A stretch of 64,000 bases of DNA from the NCBI GenBank assembly GCA_951804985.1, contig OX638130.1:41689475-41753474 (forward strand), read 5' to 3'. The first letter of the stretch is position 1. Each line of letters begins with the position of its first letter. The notes beneath the pieces are model-generated. The model ran no database searches, had not been told where the DNA came from, and worked only from the letters and a program-made list of their open reading frames with translations. Positions 1 to 10,872 of this stretch are shown piece after piece. The translations under genes and the position numbers were made by a program. The DNA comes from Dryomyza anilis. Its lineage: Eukaryota; Arthropoda; Insecta; Diptera; Dryomyzidae.

Positions 1-2
1 AG

Positions 3-700
3 GCGGATTGCTCAGAATCTTTCGTGCGCAGGACTAAGAAAGAAGCTGGGCTGAAGACGTACAAGGTCCAAAAAGTTCCGGATAGAAATGCCGTCAAGAA
101 TGAAACCGCAAAACAACGAGCTAAAAAGCTGAACCAAGATTTTTTTAAAAAATTCGATTGCTGCATATTGGACGACGAAACTTATGTTTTAGCGGACTTT
201 TCTCAGCTATCTGGGCAGGAATTTTATACAGCCGATTCTCGAGGAAATGTCGCTGAAAAATTCAAATAAAAAAAATGACAAAATTCCCGAAGAAATTCCT
301 TGTTTGGCAGGCAATTTGCAGTTGTGGAAAAAGGAGCAGCTCATTCGTGACATCGGGTACAATTAATGGCGAAATATATGTGAAGGAATGCTTGCAAAAG
401 AGATTGCTTCCATTTTTACGCCAACATGAAGTGTCCACATTTTTTTGACCTGACCTCGCTTCATGTCACTACAGCAAAACGGCCTTAGAGTGGATCTAAC
501 AAAATGCAGTGATTTTGGTGCCTAGAGAAGCTAATCCACCAAACTGTCCAGAACTCAGGCCGATTGAGAGATACTGGGCTTTAGTAAAAAGGAAGATGAA
601 GACAACAAAAAAAGTGGCCAAAGACCTTCAAGACTTTAAAAGAAAGTGGTCTTCAGCAGCTGTGAGGAAGGGTATCGGAAAAATTAAAACTTTTTATTAA
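3..700 (+). pseudogene. Tc1/mariner (DD37E type) transposase, broken, 5' end outside window
   Basis: This is the C-terminal part of a cut-and-paste transposase of the IS630-Tc1-mariner superfamily. The frame is already open at base 3, so the N-terminus lies off the window. The first catalytic Asp sits in the motif DDETY (Asp at about 174). The second lies in PDLASCHY (Asp codon 452-454), and the glutamate in CPELRPIERYW (566-568). Exactly 37 residues separate the second Asp from the Glu, which is the DD37E signature. The frame shifts after 269, and there is an in-frame stop between the second Asp and the Glu. The copy cannot encode a working enzyme. The family call is firm because all three catalytic blocks are readable. 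Confidence 0.85.
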
Positions 701-814
701 AAATATTAATTTCTGGTTTTTAATATTTTTTTTTTAAATCTAAAAATAATTTGCAAAATAAAATATTTTATTCTATAAATATTCGATTAATAGATTTCTA
801 AATTTTTTCATTTT

Positions 815-850
815 TGTAGCGGACAATTTTATTCGACGCAGTCCTTATTA
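815..850. repeat. Candidate 3' terminal inverted repeat of the Tc1/mariner copy
   Basis: About 115 bases after the transposase stop, an AT-rich tail ends in a more complex block whose reverse complement begins AAGGACTGCGTCGAATAAAA, followed by TTA. This is where a terminal repeat next to a TA target would be expected. The partner end is outside the window, so the call cannot be verified here. Confidence 0.25.
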
Positions 851-1442
851 TAATATACATTTATATATTAATTATATTTATAATTGTATTTGGTAATTGC
901 AAATAAATTCATAAATCTCTTTTGCAGCTGACCCATTGAATATTTTTCTAATTGCTTTTGTGTGGTCGCTGTATATAAGCAATCGATCGTTGCTTTGGCT
1001 GCCGCCAAAAAAGAGAAAATATTGTACGTATATATAACAATTGATATTAATAGCAAACAAAATCGTATTCCAATTAAAAATATGAATGTATTTACTAATT
1101 AATTAATTGTATTTACACATTTTTAATTAAAATATTAATAGGAATAAATTTAATATAATTTCAATACAACTAAGTCTTCAATAGTATTAACTAATTTTAT
1201 TTGTTACTTTAGATTTATTCATTTTGCAACACTGGATTTCATTTTGTTTTTTTATTTCTCCGTCTCGTGCGTCAGCGACGTCGTTCAGTATCTTCTAACA
1301 TTATTTTCTTCTACGTTGCTATTTTAAAACAGTATATTGCATTATTTAGTGTATGTTATGTTATTAAAGCATTAAATGGCTCAATTTATTTTTGCTGTCA
1401 AGAATTTGAACAAACAGCATGATGCTCATTTTTTTGCATATT
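851..1442. other. AT-rich stretch without a recognisable gene
   Basis: Only short random open frames occur on either strand. A slightly GC-richer patch lies near 1255-1300 but has no coding pattern. Confidence 0.6.
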
Positions 1443-1577
1443 GAATCAATTAATAGCGAATATCAAAATTTATGTTTGACTCAATTAATTCGCCCACCTG
1501 TAGAAGTTGTTAAAACTGACTTCGATAAAACATTCGTTAGGTTGAAAGAATTTTACAAAGCATATCAAAAAGTATAA
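1443..1577 (+). pseudogene. Short coding-like relic, unidentified
   Basis: An uninterrupted 44-codon stretch ends in TAA at 1575. Its beginning (E-S-I-N-S-E-Y-Q) resembles the start of the BEL/Pao gag at 2569 (E-Q-I-N-S-E-T-Q), and its end (L-K-E-F-Y-K-A-Y-Q) is loosely like a later part of that gag. It may be an older relic of the same class of element, or a chance open frame. Confidence 0.2.
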
Positions 1578-2093
1578 ATACTTATTTAATATTTATTTTA
1601 TATTGAATTAAATTATTTTTATTTTCATATGTTTCTATGCGACAAATATTTTATTTAATTTAACAAAATATTTGATTGATCCAATTTCCATCGAATGAAA
1701 TTTTTAATTGATGGTACTAATTAATTAATGATTTAAAAATTCCCAATAAAAAAATATAATAATAACCACTTTAATATCAATATGACAAAAAAATTAATTA
1801 AAATTTCTGCAATTAACATATTACGGAATTCAATGCTACTAAAAGTTCCATCGGCTGAGTTTCAATTAAAAATTAATTGGATTGATTAACATTTCAGTTA
1901 TATTTACACACTTTTTTCTGTGTGTATATACACACGCACACACGATCGCTCGTCACTTACACAAATTGCCATGAGCGTTGCCAGATGGAGCAACGACAAT
2001 TGTGAAGCCATATTAATCGTGGGGTTGACCTGGGATAAAAAATATTCCTTTCCCAAAATTTGTTTTGCTCTCTTTGTTCATATTTAACCAACT
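1578..2093. other. AT-rich stretch with a short CA/TA tract
   Basis: No gene is visible. A simple CA/TA-rich tract lies at about 1919-1945, and a non-repetitive segment at 1946-2030 has no open frame of note. Confidence 0.5.
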
Positions 2094-2330
2094 GTGTTAT
2101 TGTTAACCCTATTGTTAACCCTATGTTAACCCTATGTTTAACCCTTTTAAACCCATTAAGAAATTTTTTAAAAAAATATTTTTGTTAAAAAAATAAAAAA
2201 TTAAATTTTTATAATTAAATAAAAATTAAATTAGGTGGATAGTTTAACCCACACTATCCACGTTAACCCAATTCGACCCGTACAATTTTTTAAAAAAATA
2301 TTTTTGTTAAAAAATTAAAAATATTAGATA
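2094..2330. repeat. Degenerate TTAACCC-rich repeats
   Basis: Four units of the form GTTAACCCTAT stand in tandem at about 2102-2150. A longer AT-rich block (AATTTTTTAAAAAAATATTT and what follows) occurs at about 2163 and again near 2285, about 122 bases apart. TTAACCC words continue to 2460. This may be the remains of the BEL/Pao 5' LTR or leader, because gag starts shortly after at 2524. Confidence 0.45.
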
Positions 2331-2523
2331 CTTAATCCACACAATTCTGATTAACCCACCCGAACCAAAAATAAAGTTTGAAAATTATTTAAAAAAATTT
2401 TAACTTTTTAAGATATTTTAAAAATTTCATGTGTGGTTTTTGGATTGTTAACCCGTACTATTTAATAACACCCTACAACCGTGATTTTTCGAGCGTCCTA
2501 ATCTAAGTATCGTTGAGTAAGAA

Positions 2524-3738
2524 ATGTCTCTCACGAGTTTTGTGCATTTTGCCAACGATGTTATGGAATTTGAACAAATTAATAGCGAGACCCAGGCAAA
2601 AGACCTTACACACAGCCAATTCTAGAAATACAGCAGAAGCAACTGCTGTACCTATGGGGCAAAACCCAAGCTGCAAGAGAAATTCCCGATGACCCTGAGA
2701 AGGTGGATAAGTCCAAACTAAAAGACAAATATAGAAGGACATACCAAGCATACGTCAGATGTTTGTCGTCCATTAGGGAGCGTTGGGACTCATCGACCCA
2801 AAGGACTCAACCCAGCTGGAGGCGCAACCCACCACAGTACCCGAATTCAGCCACAGCATAAGAGTGCACCCCATGCCCCCAGACTATGTCTCCTGGCCAA
2901 CATTTAGAGATATGTTCTCGGCCTTATCTATAAACAACCCAAGGTTAAGCAATGTAGAAAATCTTTTCCACCTTAACAAAAAAACCCGCGGCGAGGCAAA
3001 GGACATTGTAAAAAAATGCTACTCTCGTCAATGATGACTTTTTCATGGCTTGGACCAATTTACAAGATCAGTATGAAAATAAAAGAATGCAAATAAATGC
3101 AAAACTCAAGACCCTGTTTAATTCGAGTCCTGTTATTGTTGAGTCAGGTAGCTCGACAAAGAAGCTGCACCGAATTATCAATAATGACCCTTCAAACGCT
3201 GGAGATAGATACAGACAACTGGCGCCCACTCCTGGTATATCTATGCTCAACCCGACTCCCCAAAAATACCCTAGAGGACTTTGAAAAATCTCTAAAGGAC
3301 AAGGTCGTTCCATCATGGAAAACTTTAGATGCCCACACTTTCAAGACCCTCGAATCTGTTGGCGATATAAAGGCTTCTAATATGAAGCACAACCAACAAA
3401 AAATTTCCAGTAACTCCGGTCCCAGTCGATGGGGAGAGAAAAGCGTACATTCTTTTCATACAAAGGTGGCGACAAAGCCATCGCAATCTGCATCGGTACC
3501 TAAAAGGTACGAATCTAAACCCTCTCAGTCTCGTTGGGAAAGCGATGGTGGCATCTGCAAAATATGCAACGCCAACCACACAATTCGCGAGTGCCCGACA
3601 TTTATAGCCATGAAAGTTAAAGAAAGGCAAGAAATTATAAAGCGAATTAGGTGCTGTTTTAATTGTCTTGCAGTTTTTATGGCTATAAAGAATGTAAGAG
3701 CAAATATTTTTGTCGATTATGTGACCAAAAAATTTTAG
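2524..3738 (+). pseudogene. gag: BEL/Pao gag, frameshifted
   Basis: A plausible start codon is at 2524 (M-S-L-T-S-F-V-H-F). Frame changes occur near 2622, 2783, 3035 and 3150. The middle contains the strongly conserved BEL gag block around W-P-T-F-R-D-M-F and N-N-P-R-L-S (about 2897-2955). Near the end lies a CCHC-like knuckle, CKICNANHTIREC (C-x2-C-x3-H-x4-C, about 3556-3594), followed by a second cysteine pair (CCFNC). In an intact element this protein would form the capsid and bind RNA. The copy is a pseudogene. Confidence 0.8.
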
Positions 3739-3765
3739 TGCGTCGAACATGAAGGAGCCTTATTT

Positions 3766-4017
3766 GTGGCACGTGCACTTATTGACTCCGGGTCAGAAGC
3801 CATTTTTATAGCCGAACAATTATTGAAACAAATCGGACTGCCAACCCAAGCAGTAGATGTACAAGTTACTGACTTAAACCAATCAGATGCTGCAACTCCG
3901 AGAAGATCATGTGAGCTAACGTTGCGTTCTTCTACCAATCCTCACTTCAGGATACATACGCAGGCCTTAGTGTTGAAGACCCTAACAAACGATCTGCCCA
4001 CATTGACCCTACCCTAA
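3766..4017 (+). pseudogene. BEL/Pao aspartic protease, truncated
   Basis: The motif A-R-A-L-I-D-S-G-S-E-A has the D-S-G active-site triplet typical of BEL/Pao retropepsins, near 3784. The frame runs about 83 codons and stops at 4015. A full protease-linker-RT polyprotein would continue, so the RT part has been lost. It lies just downstream of gag in a different frame. Confidence 0.75.
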
Positions 4018-4072
4018 ATAACAGTGTATGTGAACTGGACAAAGTAATTTCGAAAACACATCGCGCCGAGAC

Positions 4073-4116
4073 CCTCCCATTTAAACCCATTGGGATCCTC
4101 CCATTTAAACCCATTG
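4073..4116. repeat. 24 bp period tandem duplication
   Basis: The 20-base word CCTCCCATTTAAACCCATTG occurs at 4073-4092 and again at 4097-4116, at the scar where the BEL/Pao pol has been deleted. Confidence 0.8.
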
Positions 4117-4203
4117 AGAGTAATAGTCTCGGAAATTCGAGACATATAGCCATGGCTAAATTTTTGCGAAACGCAAAATCGCTATTGCTCAGTCAAAAAA
4201 AAA

Positions 4204-4626
4204 ATGTTTGCTGACGAATACAACACACTGACAACCTCAATCTCACCCAAAAGATCGATTTTGACACTTAACCCTTTTCTAGACCCAAAAGGGCTTATGC
4301 GGGCGAATGGACAATTGGCAAAATCACCCACGCTAACATACAACGAGCGATTCCCGCTGTTGTTGCCATACCATAGTAAATTTACTAAATTAATTACCCT
4401 TTTGACCCACAAGGTGACTTTGCATGGTGGATATCAGTTAGTTCTTCGACTTCTGAGAACAGAATTTTGGGTCCCAAAACTAAAGGTTCTTATTCGCTCC
4501 ACCATACATAATTGCAAAATTTGTACACTATATCGCAAAATGCAATTAACGACCCACCGATGCCGACCACACCCACTGACCCATAACACCAAGACTATGA
4601 AGATTTATACAAAATTATACAAATGA
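4204..4626 (+). pseudogene. BEL/Pao integrase N-terminal (zinc-binding) region
   Basis: About 140 codons are open. The typical BEL lead-in (L-N-P-F-L-D) is followed by L-L-P-Y-H-S-K-F, then the HHCC zinc-binding pattern: H-K-V-T-L-H-G-G for the histidines and N-C-K-I-C for the cysteines, with FWVPKLK in between. The catalytic DDE core is absent downstream. The family call rests on the spacing of the HHCC residues and the diagnostic words between them. Confidence 0.8.
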
Positions 4627-6404
4627 ATTGACCCTATTACATTTTTTATTAATATTTTTTAAGTTTTGCAGACACAAAAAAACACATAAATGGACATTGG
4701 TATCACGGAACAAACACGATTGCAACAGGCAACGTAGGACTCACACGATCCTACAACAAGTTGAAAGACAGCAAATAATTCAAGGTACATTTCACAATTT
4801 ACTACATATTTAAATACATTGACCCGTGCCCTTTCCCATCGCCGTATTACAAACACCCACCCAAACACTATTGTTTTTAATAGTTTAAATTTAAATATTA
4901 TAGATTAAATTTCAAATGCGAAAATGCAAGTTGCCTGGTCCAATGATCGTACAATTACACCAACATTTATTAGAATATATGTTTAATAATATACCAATTA
5001 TATGATATTTTTTTCATTTTTTTTTTATTTATTTACCTGTTTACTGATCCTTAACGATTACAAAATTAAATTCTTTTTGGTATGTTATTCCATTTTTTTA
5101 AATTATAAGAACAGACTTAGCAGTTGAGAGAACCGACTACATTGGGTGGGCAATAAGTTGATCAAGGAATTGAATAATTATAATGACAAATGAAAACGAA
5201 ACAAATAAAAAAGCAGCTTATGCGCACAGTTGTTTGAACAAAAAAAGTGGTTCTCATACAGATTTGCACAAATTATCACTCAAAAAAATTAAGTTGTTAT
5301 ATAGAATTTAACGAGGAAAATTATAGTCTTAATTTTTAAAAACTAAAAATACCTCAAATTTAGTGAAATGTCCTTAAACATTTTAATTGCCTATAATAGT
5401 ACCTTGCTAATGAACAATATATTAAATTTGTACAAGTTTATAAAGAAAATTATATTACCTACCAAACTTGACGCTATACGATGCACAGATACAAAGTTAT
5501 ATAATTTTTCAAAAAGGTCTATGCGTCATATTTTAATTTTTTTTTAAACACCCTGTATTATCAAACCTATTGAGAAAAAGTAAAAAAAAATATATGGGTG
5601 GGCTTATTTTCAATAAGTAATTCATAAAAAATTTGAAGCAAATCCAGAATGTCAAAATTATCACGCTTTCGATTTGAAAAAGAATGACTCATGGGCAGAA
5701 AATTATGGAAGCAAGTGATACCCAGGTATTTGAAAATCAAACGGATCTGCACCCTCACTAACCTGAGTCTCACCATTAGTTGTGGCCTATTAACGAACAC
5801 ATACGCATAGACAGAGAAGAAATTCGTTCTCAGCCCACGAATGCTGCAAAAATCTATGGGAAATTTTTGCGACAAGCCGTGGTGAGTGTTAAGCCTTCAC
5901 CAAAGCATAGAATACGCACTCAGTGCAAGCTCGACCGTGACCGACCGTGAGCGTGAAGTAGGGGAGGGAATACGTCAACAAACCTGTGCAATAGACAAGT
6001 TCTTATTGTTATTATTGTTGATGATTTTAAAAAGAGTATTCAGGGAAATCATGAAGCCCGTCGTTACGAATACGAATTTTTAACTATGAATTCCGTACGG
6101 AATGGATTTCCGCGTTGCCAATACAAAAATGTAACTTCCAAAGTTCGAAATCAGCTGTTTATGTCAAATCAGTAAAAATTTACCAACAAAAATTAAAATC
6201 ATTTTTGCAACAAATTGTTAAAAATATAATATTTTGAAGAAAATTGTTGAATTTGCTGCAAATATTGATGTAGGCGATTAATTAAATTGAATCGATAGGC
6301 CCATGGAGGAGTATCAAACAGACGGGCGGCTATAGATTTACAGAACACTACTGCAAGAGATTCTTAGGAATATATGGCCAGTAAAATATGGCCAGAACGA
6401 AATC
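4627..6404. other. Non-coding stretch, no gene identified
   Basis: Mostly AT-rich sequence. A CACCCTGTAT word at about 5549 is of the type found at ends of some mariner-like elements. The segment 5640-6080 is less AT-biased but gives no recognisable protein in six frames. No LTR of the BEL/Pao copy could be delimited. Confidence 0.5.
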
Positions 6405-6964
6405 TCATAAAAAGAGTTGCGCAGCAGTGTTGTTTGGCTGGGCTGTTTGCCTCGGCCACCTCGTGCAGAACCAGCTCTGAAAATGTGGCAGCGAGCGATA
6501 CGACTGCGCCATCTCACAGGCGTTGTTTCCCAAAATGGACTTGATCAACTTGTGCTCGAGCAGACAGTAAAGCGTCACCTCATCTTCGCCGCTGAGCGCC
6601 ACCTCATTGTCGACGAGTATTGCAAGCTATATAGTTACAGCGGAGTTCAGCCGCGGGCGTTGTGTCTCATCCAGCACTTTGAAAATTTAGAGAGATATAG
6701 CGGCAAGTTCACGCGCATGCCGTGCGCCACAGATTCAGCAAGAGATAGTCGCGCAGTGGACAAATAAATTTAACTAATTAACATATTCTAATTTTTATAC
6801 TTTTGTTAAACCAAACACAAATGAAATGAATTAATTTTATGCTTTAACATAAAAATATTTTTTTTATTTGCAATGTGTACAGTAGTTACTTGTTAATTCG
6901 TGAAGTTCAGATCTTTGGCCAGCTCCCACTTGTCGTATAAGTAGGTAGCTGGCGGACGTCTCCG
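6405..6964 (-). pseudogene. Unidentified broken coding-like region (minus strand)
   Basis: This patch is much richer in GC than its flanks and reads like protein on the minus strand. One frame is open from 6626 down to a stop at 6405 (73 codons, including A-L-S-G-E-D-E-V-T-L-Y-C-L-L). The same frame continues upstream to about 6715 with only two stops. Another coding-like block lies at about 6720-6765 in a shifted frame, and a short open piece at 6893-6964 includes Y-L-Y-D-K-W-E-L-A-K-D-L. An AT-rich gap at 6770-6890 may be an intron or an insertion. I do not recognise the family. A decayed host gene fragment is the best guess. Confidence 0.4.
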
Positions 6965-6965
6965 G

Positions 6966-8594
6966 ACTTAAAGCATAAACAGCAAATGATTGTGCGGCAT
7001 TTGTATTTATATCACTTGAGCACAAATTACAGTAAAAATTCATTAATAATACAAAACAAAGGATTTTTCACACAAAGAATTACATTCCGACACAACAATG
7101 CATTCGTAGAAAAAGTGTCAAAATCTGTCAAAAAAAATCCGTTCCGACGGAACTTGTGATACCATAAATCCGAACTTCGAATTCGATTCGGATCCTAAGA
7201 TAGATAAATCCGAATTCAAATGAAAATATCCGCTACGACGGGCCTCATGATTACCCTGATTGTTTGTTTTTGTTGGCATTGTTGGATTCAGACTTAAAAA
7301 CGACGGACGAAACACGTTTTTAGACAAGTGGCGACAGGACACGTCCGTCCCCCATAAGTGAGTTGACGCAGGACGAAAATGCTATCGGTCATCGACGTTT
7401 CTGACTTGACATAGGGGAATCATTGGTGACCTTTCCTACTGGGAAGTTAACTATTTCTTAAATTACAGTATGTTAAGCTATCGTCATTTTATGCTTTTTT
7501 GTGAGTTTTTCATATTTTAAGGACTCATATTTCTGGTATAAAATAAAATAAAATGATCTTTCAAGTTTGAGAATTTTTTAATATTTCCATGTTTTGAAAT
7601 CCAAATAAATTTTCTTCAGCATCATTCTTTTTTAAATCTTTTATTTTATTGATTATAGTAAAATGTCTTTAAAAACACATTATCTACACTCACATCTTAA
7701 ATTCTTCTCACAAAATCTCGGGGCACGGTGAGATATTTCGTCCACAAATTAAAAATATGGAGAGACGCTAAGGATACTGAGATGGTCGGTGACTACGACT
7801 GGTTCCATGTAGGGATCTATATTAAGATTTTATTTACATAATTGATTAATTTAGTCAAGAAACAGGAGTAATGTTGAAAAAAGGCACTCCCACTCTACCC
7901 CTCATTACTTTCTTATTTATCCATGGATTTTTTTTAGATTGTCACATGTCTATTTCTATCTTTTTCAAACGATAAATAAATTTGAAATCCTATATTTTGC
8001 TTCAAAAAACTAAAATCATGTTTAACCTATTAATCCGATTACAAAACAATGAATAAACCGATTGTAGGTAATTGAATTACCTTTAAGTATTATATGTATC
8101 AAGTTGGTTCATTCCAACACGAGACATAAAAAATAATCTTGGATCATCTTATTAATTCAAATTCGATGGACGATAACTGCAAAACCTTTCCAAATGATTT
8201 TGTCTAATGTCGATTTTTGGATTAGGCGACCACCTCATATAAGAATTTCATAATAAAGGCTGTGTCACACAATGGTTGTAAGCTAGTTTTATTATTATTA
8301 GTTAATGTATAGTTAATACTAACCTGACGTTCATAATTTCCGACGGAATCTGTAAATATAATTACATTAAATAAATATATATTCAAATTTTATTTAGTGT
8401 CTCTTTCTGTATTTCGAAACGAGTGGCTATTAGTCGCAATTGATGTTATTTTAAAGAAAATTATATGTTTTAAAAGTTAAGAAACTTTAAAATTCTTATG
8501 ACGAAATTTCGGTTCGTTGTTCGTTTTGAAATATAGGAAGTGAGTATAAGTTATATTGTTGCCAAAAAAATATACTACGATATATAAAAAATAG
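6966..8594. other. AT-rich intergenic stretch, no gene seen
   Basis: No coding pattern on either strand. A patch with several imperfect CCGAATT/AATTCGG inverted words lies at 7165-7225. Confidence 0.5.
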
Positions 8595-8689
8595 AAATTA
8601 TATGCATATATGCTTTTTCTTTATTGTTAAAGTATGTTAAAAAATCTATTTCCATTATAACTACAAAAAAAGATTGTATTTATTTTAAT

Positions 8690-9822
8690 ATTATTTACCA
8701 CCCCACGTTTCATTTTAAATCATACTAAAAATTCACTTTAAAAACGTTTTATATTCAAAAATATTTTTATTTTTCTTATTTTTTGTGTCAGTTAGATTTT
8801 CGTCTGACAGAATTCGAAACGCCTAATATTATTAAAATTTAAAATCTTCATATTTCAAAGTGTCTTTAATATGGAACCATGGCGATAGAACCACGATGAA
8901 CCGAATGGCAAGAAAACGATAATATTGCATTGTCATCCAGTTCGAGGCAATCTCAAATCTCAAGATCATCGCGAAGGTAGTTTAACTCACAGACTGACAA
9001 GAAAGAAACCTAATAAAAACGTTTAGTGTACAGATTGTTTGCGATAAAATATCTTTATTGCTATGTGCCACGTTGAGAAAAATATGCAACTACACACGCA
9101 AGGCTCTTTTTTAATCACACGTATATATGAAAAAAGATAGATTTCTGGAAATTAAGGATTGAAATCAAGTGGCATACTTTTTTTTATTACTGGTATCCTA
9201 TATCGATTCCCTACATTTAAAAACCAACTTTGTTCAGTATTTTGTAAATTATTTATGATGCGTAGAAAATAAATAATGTTTGCTCTTTTATTTTAATGAA
9301 TCTTGAACTATGGGCGGTATGCATAAAATATATTTTTTAAATATAAAACATTTTTAATGTGAACAATAGATTATATCTCCATTTTAATTCATACATTTTG
9401 AATCACATTAAAACTTCACATTATAAAACGTTTTTAATGTGATTTTTGAAGACAAGATTATATTATCTACCGCCCCACATTTCATTTTAAATCATACGAA
9501 AAATTCACCTTTTATATTGAAAAATATTTTTTATTTCACATTTTTTATTTTCTTATTTTTTTGTGTCAGTTACATTTTCGTCCGACAGAATTCGAAAGGC
9601 CTAATATTATTAAAATTAAAAATATGAATGTTTCAAAGTGTCTTTAATATGGAACCATGGCGATAGAACTACGATCAACTAGATGACATAAAAACGATAA
9701 CATTGCATTGTCATCCAGTTCGAGGAAATATTTAAAATCTCAAGTCTACAGCTCATCGCGAAGGTAGTCTAAAATTTGTATCGAACAGACAGACAAGAAA
9801 ACCACCTAATAAAAACGCTTTA
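8690..9822. repeat. ~350 bp direct repeat pair in the left arm (copy 1)
   Basis: The block 8690-9025 recurs as a diverged copy at 9461-9822, about 770 bases downstream. Shared words include GTGTCAGTTA, GACAGAATTCGAAA, CTTTAATATGGAACCATGG, GCATTGTCATCCAGTTCGAG and CATCGCGAAGGTAGT. The same pair occurs in copy 2 (from about 17455) and copy 3 (from about 25212). It may be two monomers of an older tandem satellite. The family is unknown and there is no coding potential. Confidence 0.75.
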
Positions 9823-10311
9823 AAATAAACAAAGGCTTACACTCAGATAATAAGACGCAAATGCTTATTACACTGCCCGACAAAATTCAAATATTGGATA
9901 CATTTATAGCGTTGATTCCGAAAATAGCATCAGTTTGGTCAAATTGGGTCTAATATTATAGCCCATTATATACAGCCCATTTTTTCAATTTCACATTTTT
10001 AGGCTCTTATTTTATTTGTAAAATTAAAACAACTAAAAAAATGAAATAATCTTTTCGATATTAGACGCCGAAAACCTTGCACTACTCAACGTTTCGTCAC
10101 ACGATATACAACCGATATTGAAACGAAATCGTTGTCACCGTGAAATACATGATCTGGGGGTTAGTATTGCTTAATTTTTTAAGAAATAATAATTTCAACA
10201 AGTGTTTTATAACACTTAATTACTATAACTTTCAAAAATGAGTACAAAATACCGACCACATTTTTTTGAAGCAAATAATGCTTATAATTAGCATACAAAT
10301 ATAAGCATCGT

Positions 10312-10374
10312 CTTCAAACTCATAAGCATCTACTTAAAACTCATGAGCATTTGCTTATTACTCATAAGCATATG
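10312..10374. repeat. Three 21 bp units with ATAAGCAT/ATGAGCAT
   Basis: Three consecutive 21-base units follow the pattern CTT(N)AAACTCATAAGCATNTN, just outside the gypsy LTR fragment. Isolated AATGCTTAT/ATAAGCAT words surround them. Copies 2 and 3 carry the same array. Confidence 0.75.
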
Positions 10375-10406
10375 ACAAGGGGTCGATTTTTATGACCTCA
10401 TAATAT

Positions 10407-10872
10407 TTTTACAAAAATTCAGTCTATGAAAAACTGTTCTACAAGTTCGTATCTCTGGATTGTGTACAAAATGAAAAACACACTAATATTTGGTACTATT
10501 TCAACTAGTATAAATTAACTTTATTTATTTAAATAACAATTAATAACAATCACTTATAACAACTGCTGCATTACTACAATTTATCTTTACAACGTTCGCT
10601 CACGCGATGTACTAGTTCACTATCGAATCACAACTGAAGTAATGTGCCTCAGATGCGGCGCCCTTATAAACTGCATGCATCAGTTCGACATGTTTCGAGA
10701 ACCTTCTACTCCTTTCGTGAATGACGCATGCTATTGGCATCTCATTCGCACTCATGGGTTTTAATGTGCTGATCTTCCATCTCTTTCTAACACATTGCTT
10801 AGTGCGCTGAATGATCTTCCGTTTCTTTCTAACAGATTGCTTACTGCGCTGAATTGTCTTGCGTCTCATTTA
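10407..10872 (-). repeat. Ty3/gypsy LTR fragment (copy 1)
   Basis: On the minus strand this matches the intact LTR at 56988-57520: the promoter segment with TATAAGGGCGCCGCAT, the CACTTCAGTTGTGATTC block and the 3' end. The outer terminus is mutated (TTTTACAAAAA where the intact LTR reads TGTTACGAAAA in this orientation). The inner edge is cut about 47 bases into the LTR and fused directly to integrase sequence at about 10872, with loss of the integrase C-terminus and polypurine tract. The same fusion is in all three copies. Confidence 0.85.

Larger units (their letters stand above)
2524..4626 (+). mobile_element. BEL/Pao LTR retrotransposon, internally deleted and degenerate
   Basis: Gag, a retropepsin-like protease and the integrase zinc-binding region occur in the usual order. 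Reverse transcriptase, RNase H and most of the integrase core are missing. The protease ends at 4017 and recognisable integrase sequence resumes at about 4204, so one large deletion is likely. At least four frameshifts or stops break gag. No LTR pair could be recognised. The element cannot move by itself. Confidence 0.85.

Noticed and set aside
5567..5875. 102-codon minus-strand frame
   Set aside because: It has no motif and no start context, and overlaps non-coding sequence. A random open frame is more likely.
9439..9627. 62-codon frame repeated in all three copies
   Set aside because: Its recurrence only reflects the segmental duplication. The peptide is F/I/L-rich from AT bias.
8690..9822. 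LTR pair flanking a short retroelement
   Set aside because: The repeated blocks lack TG..CA ends, a primer site or polypurine tract, and the sequence between has no coding content.
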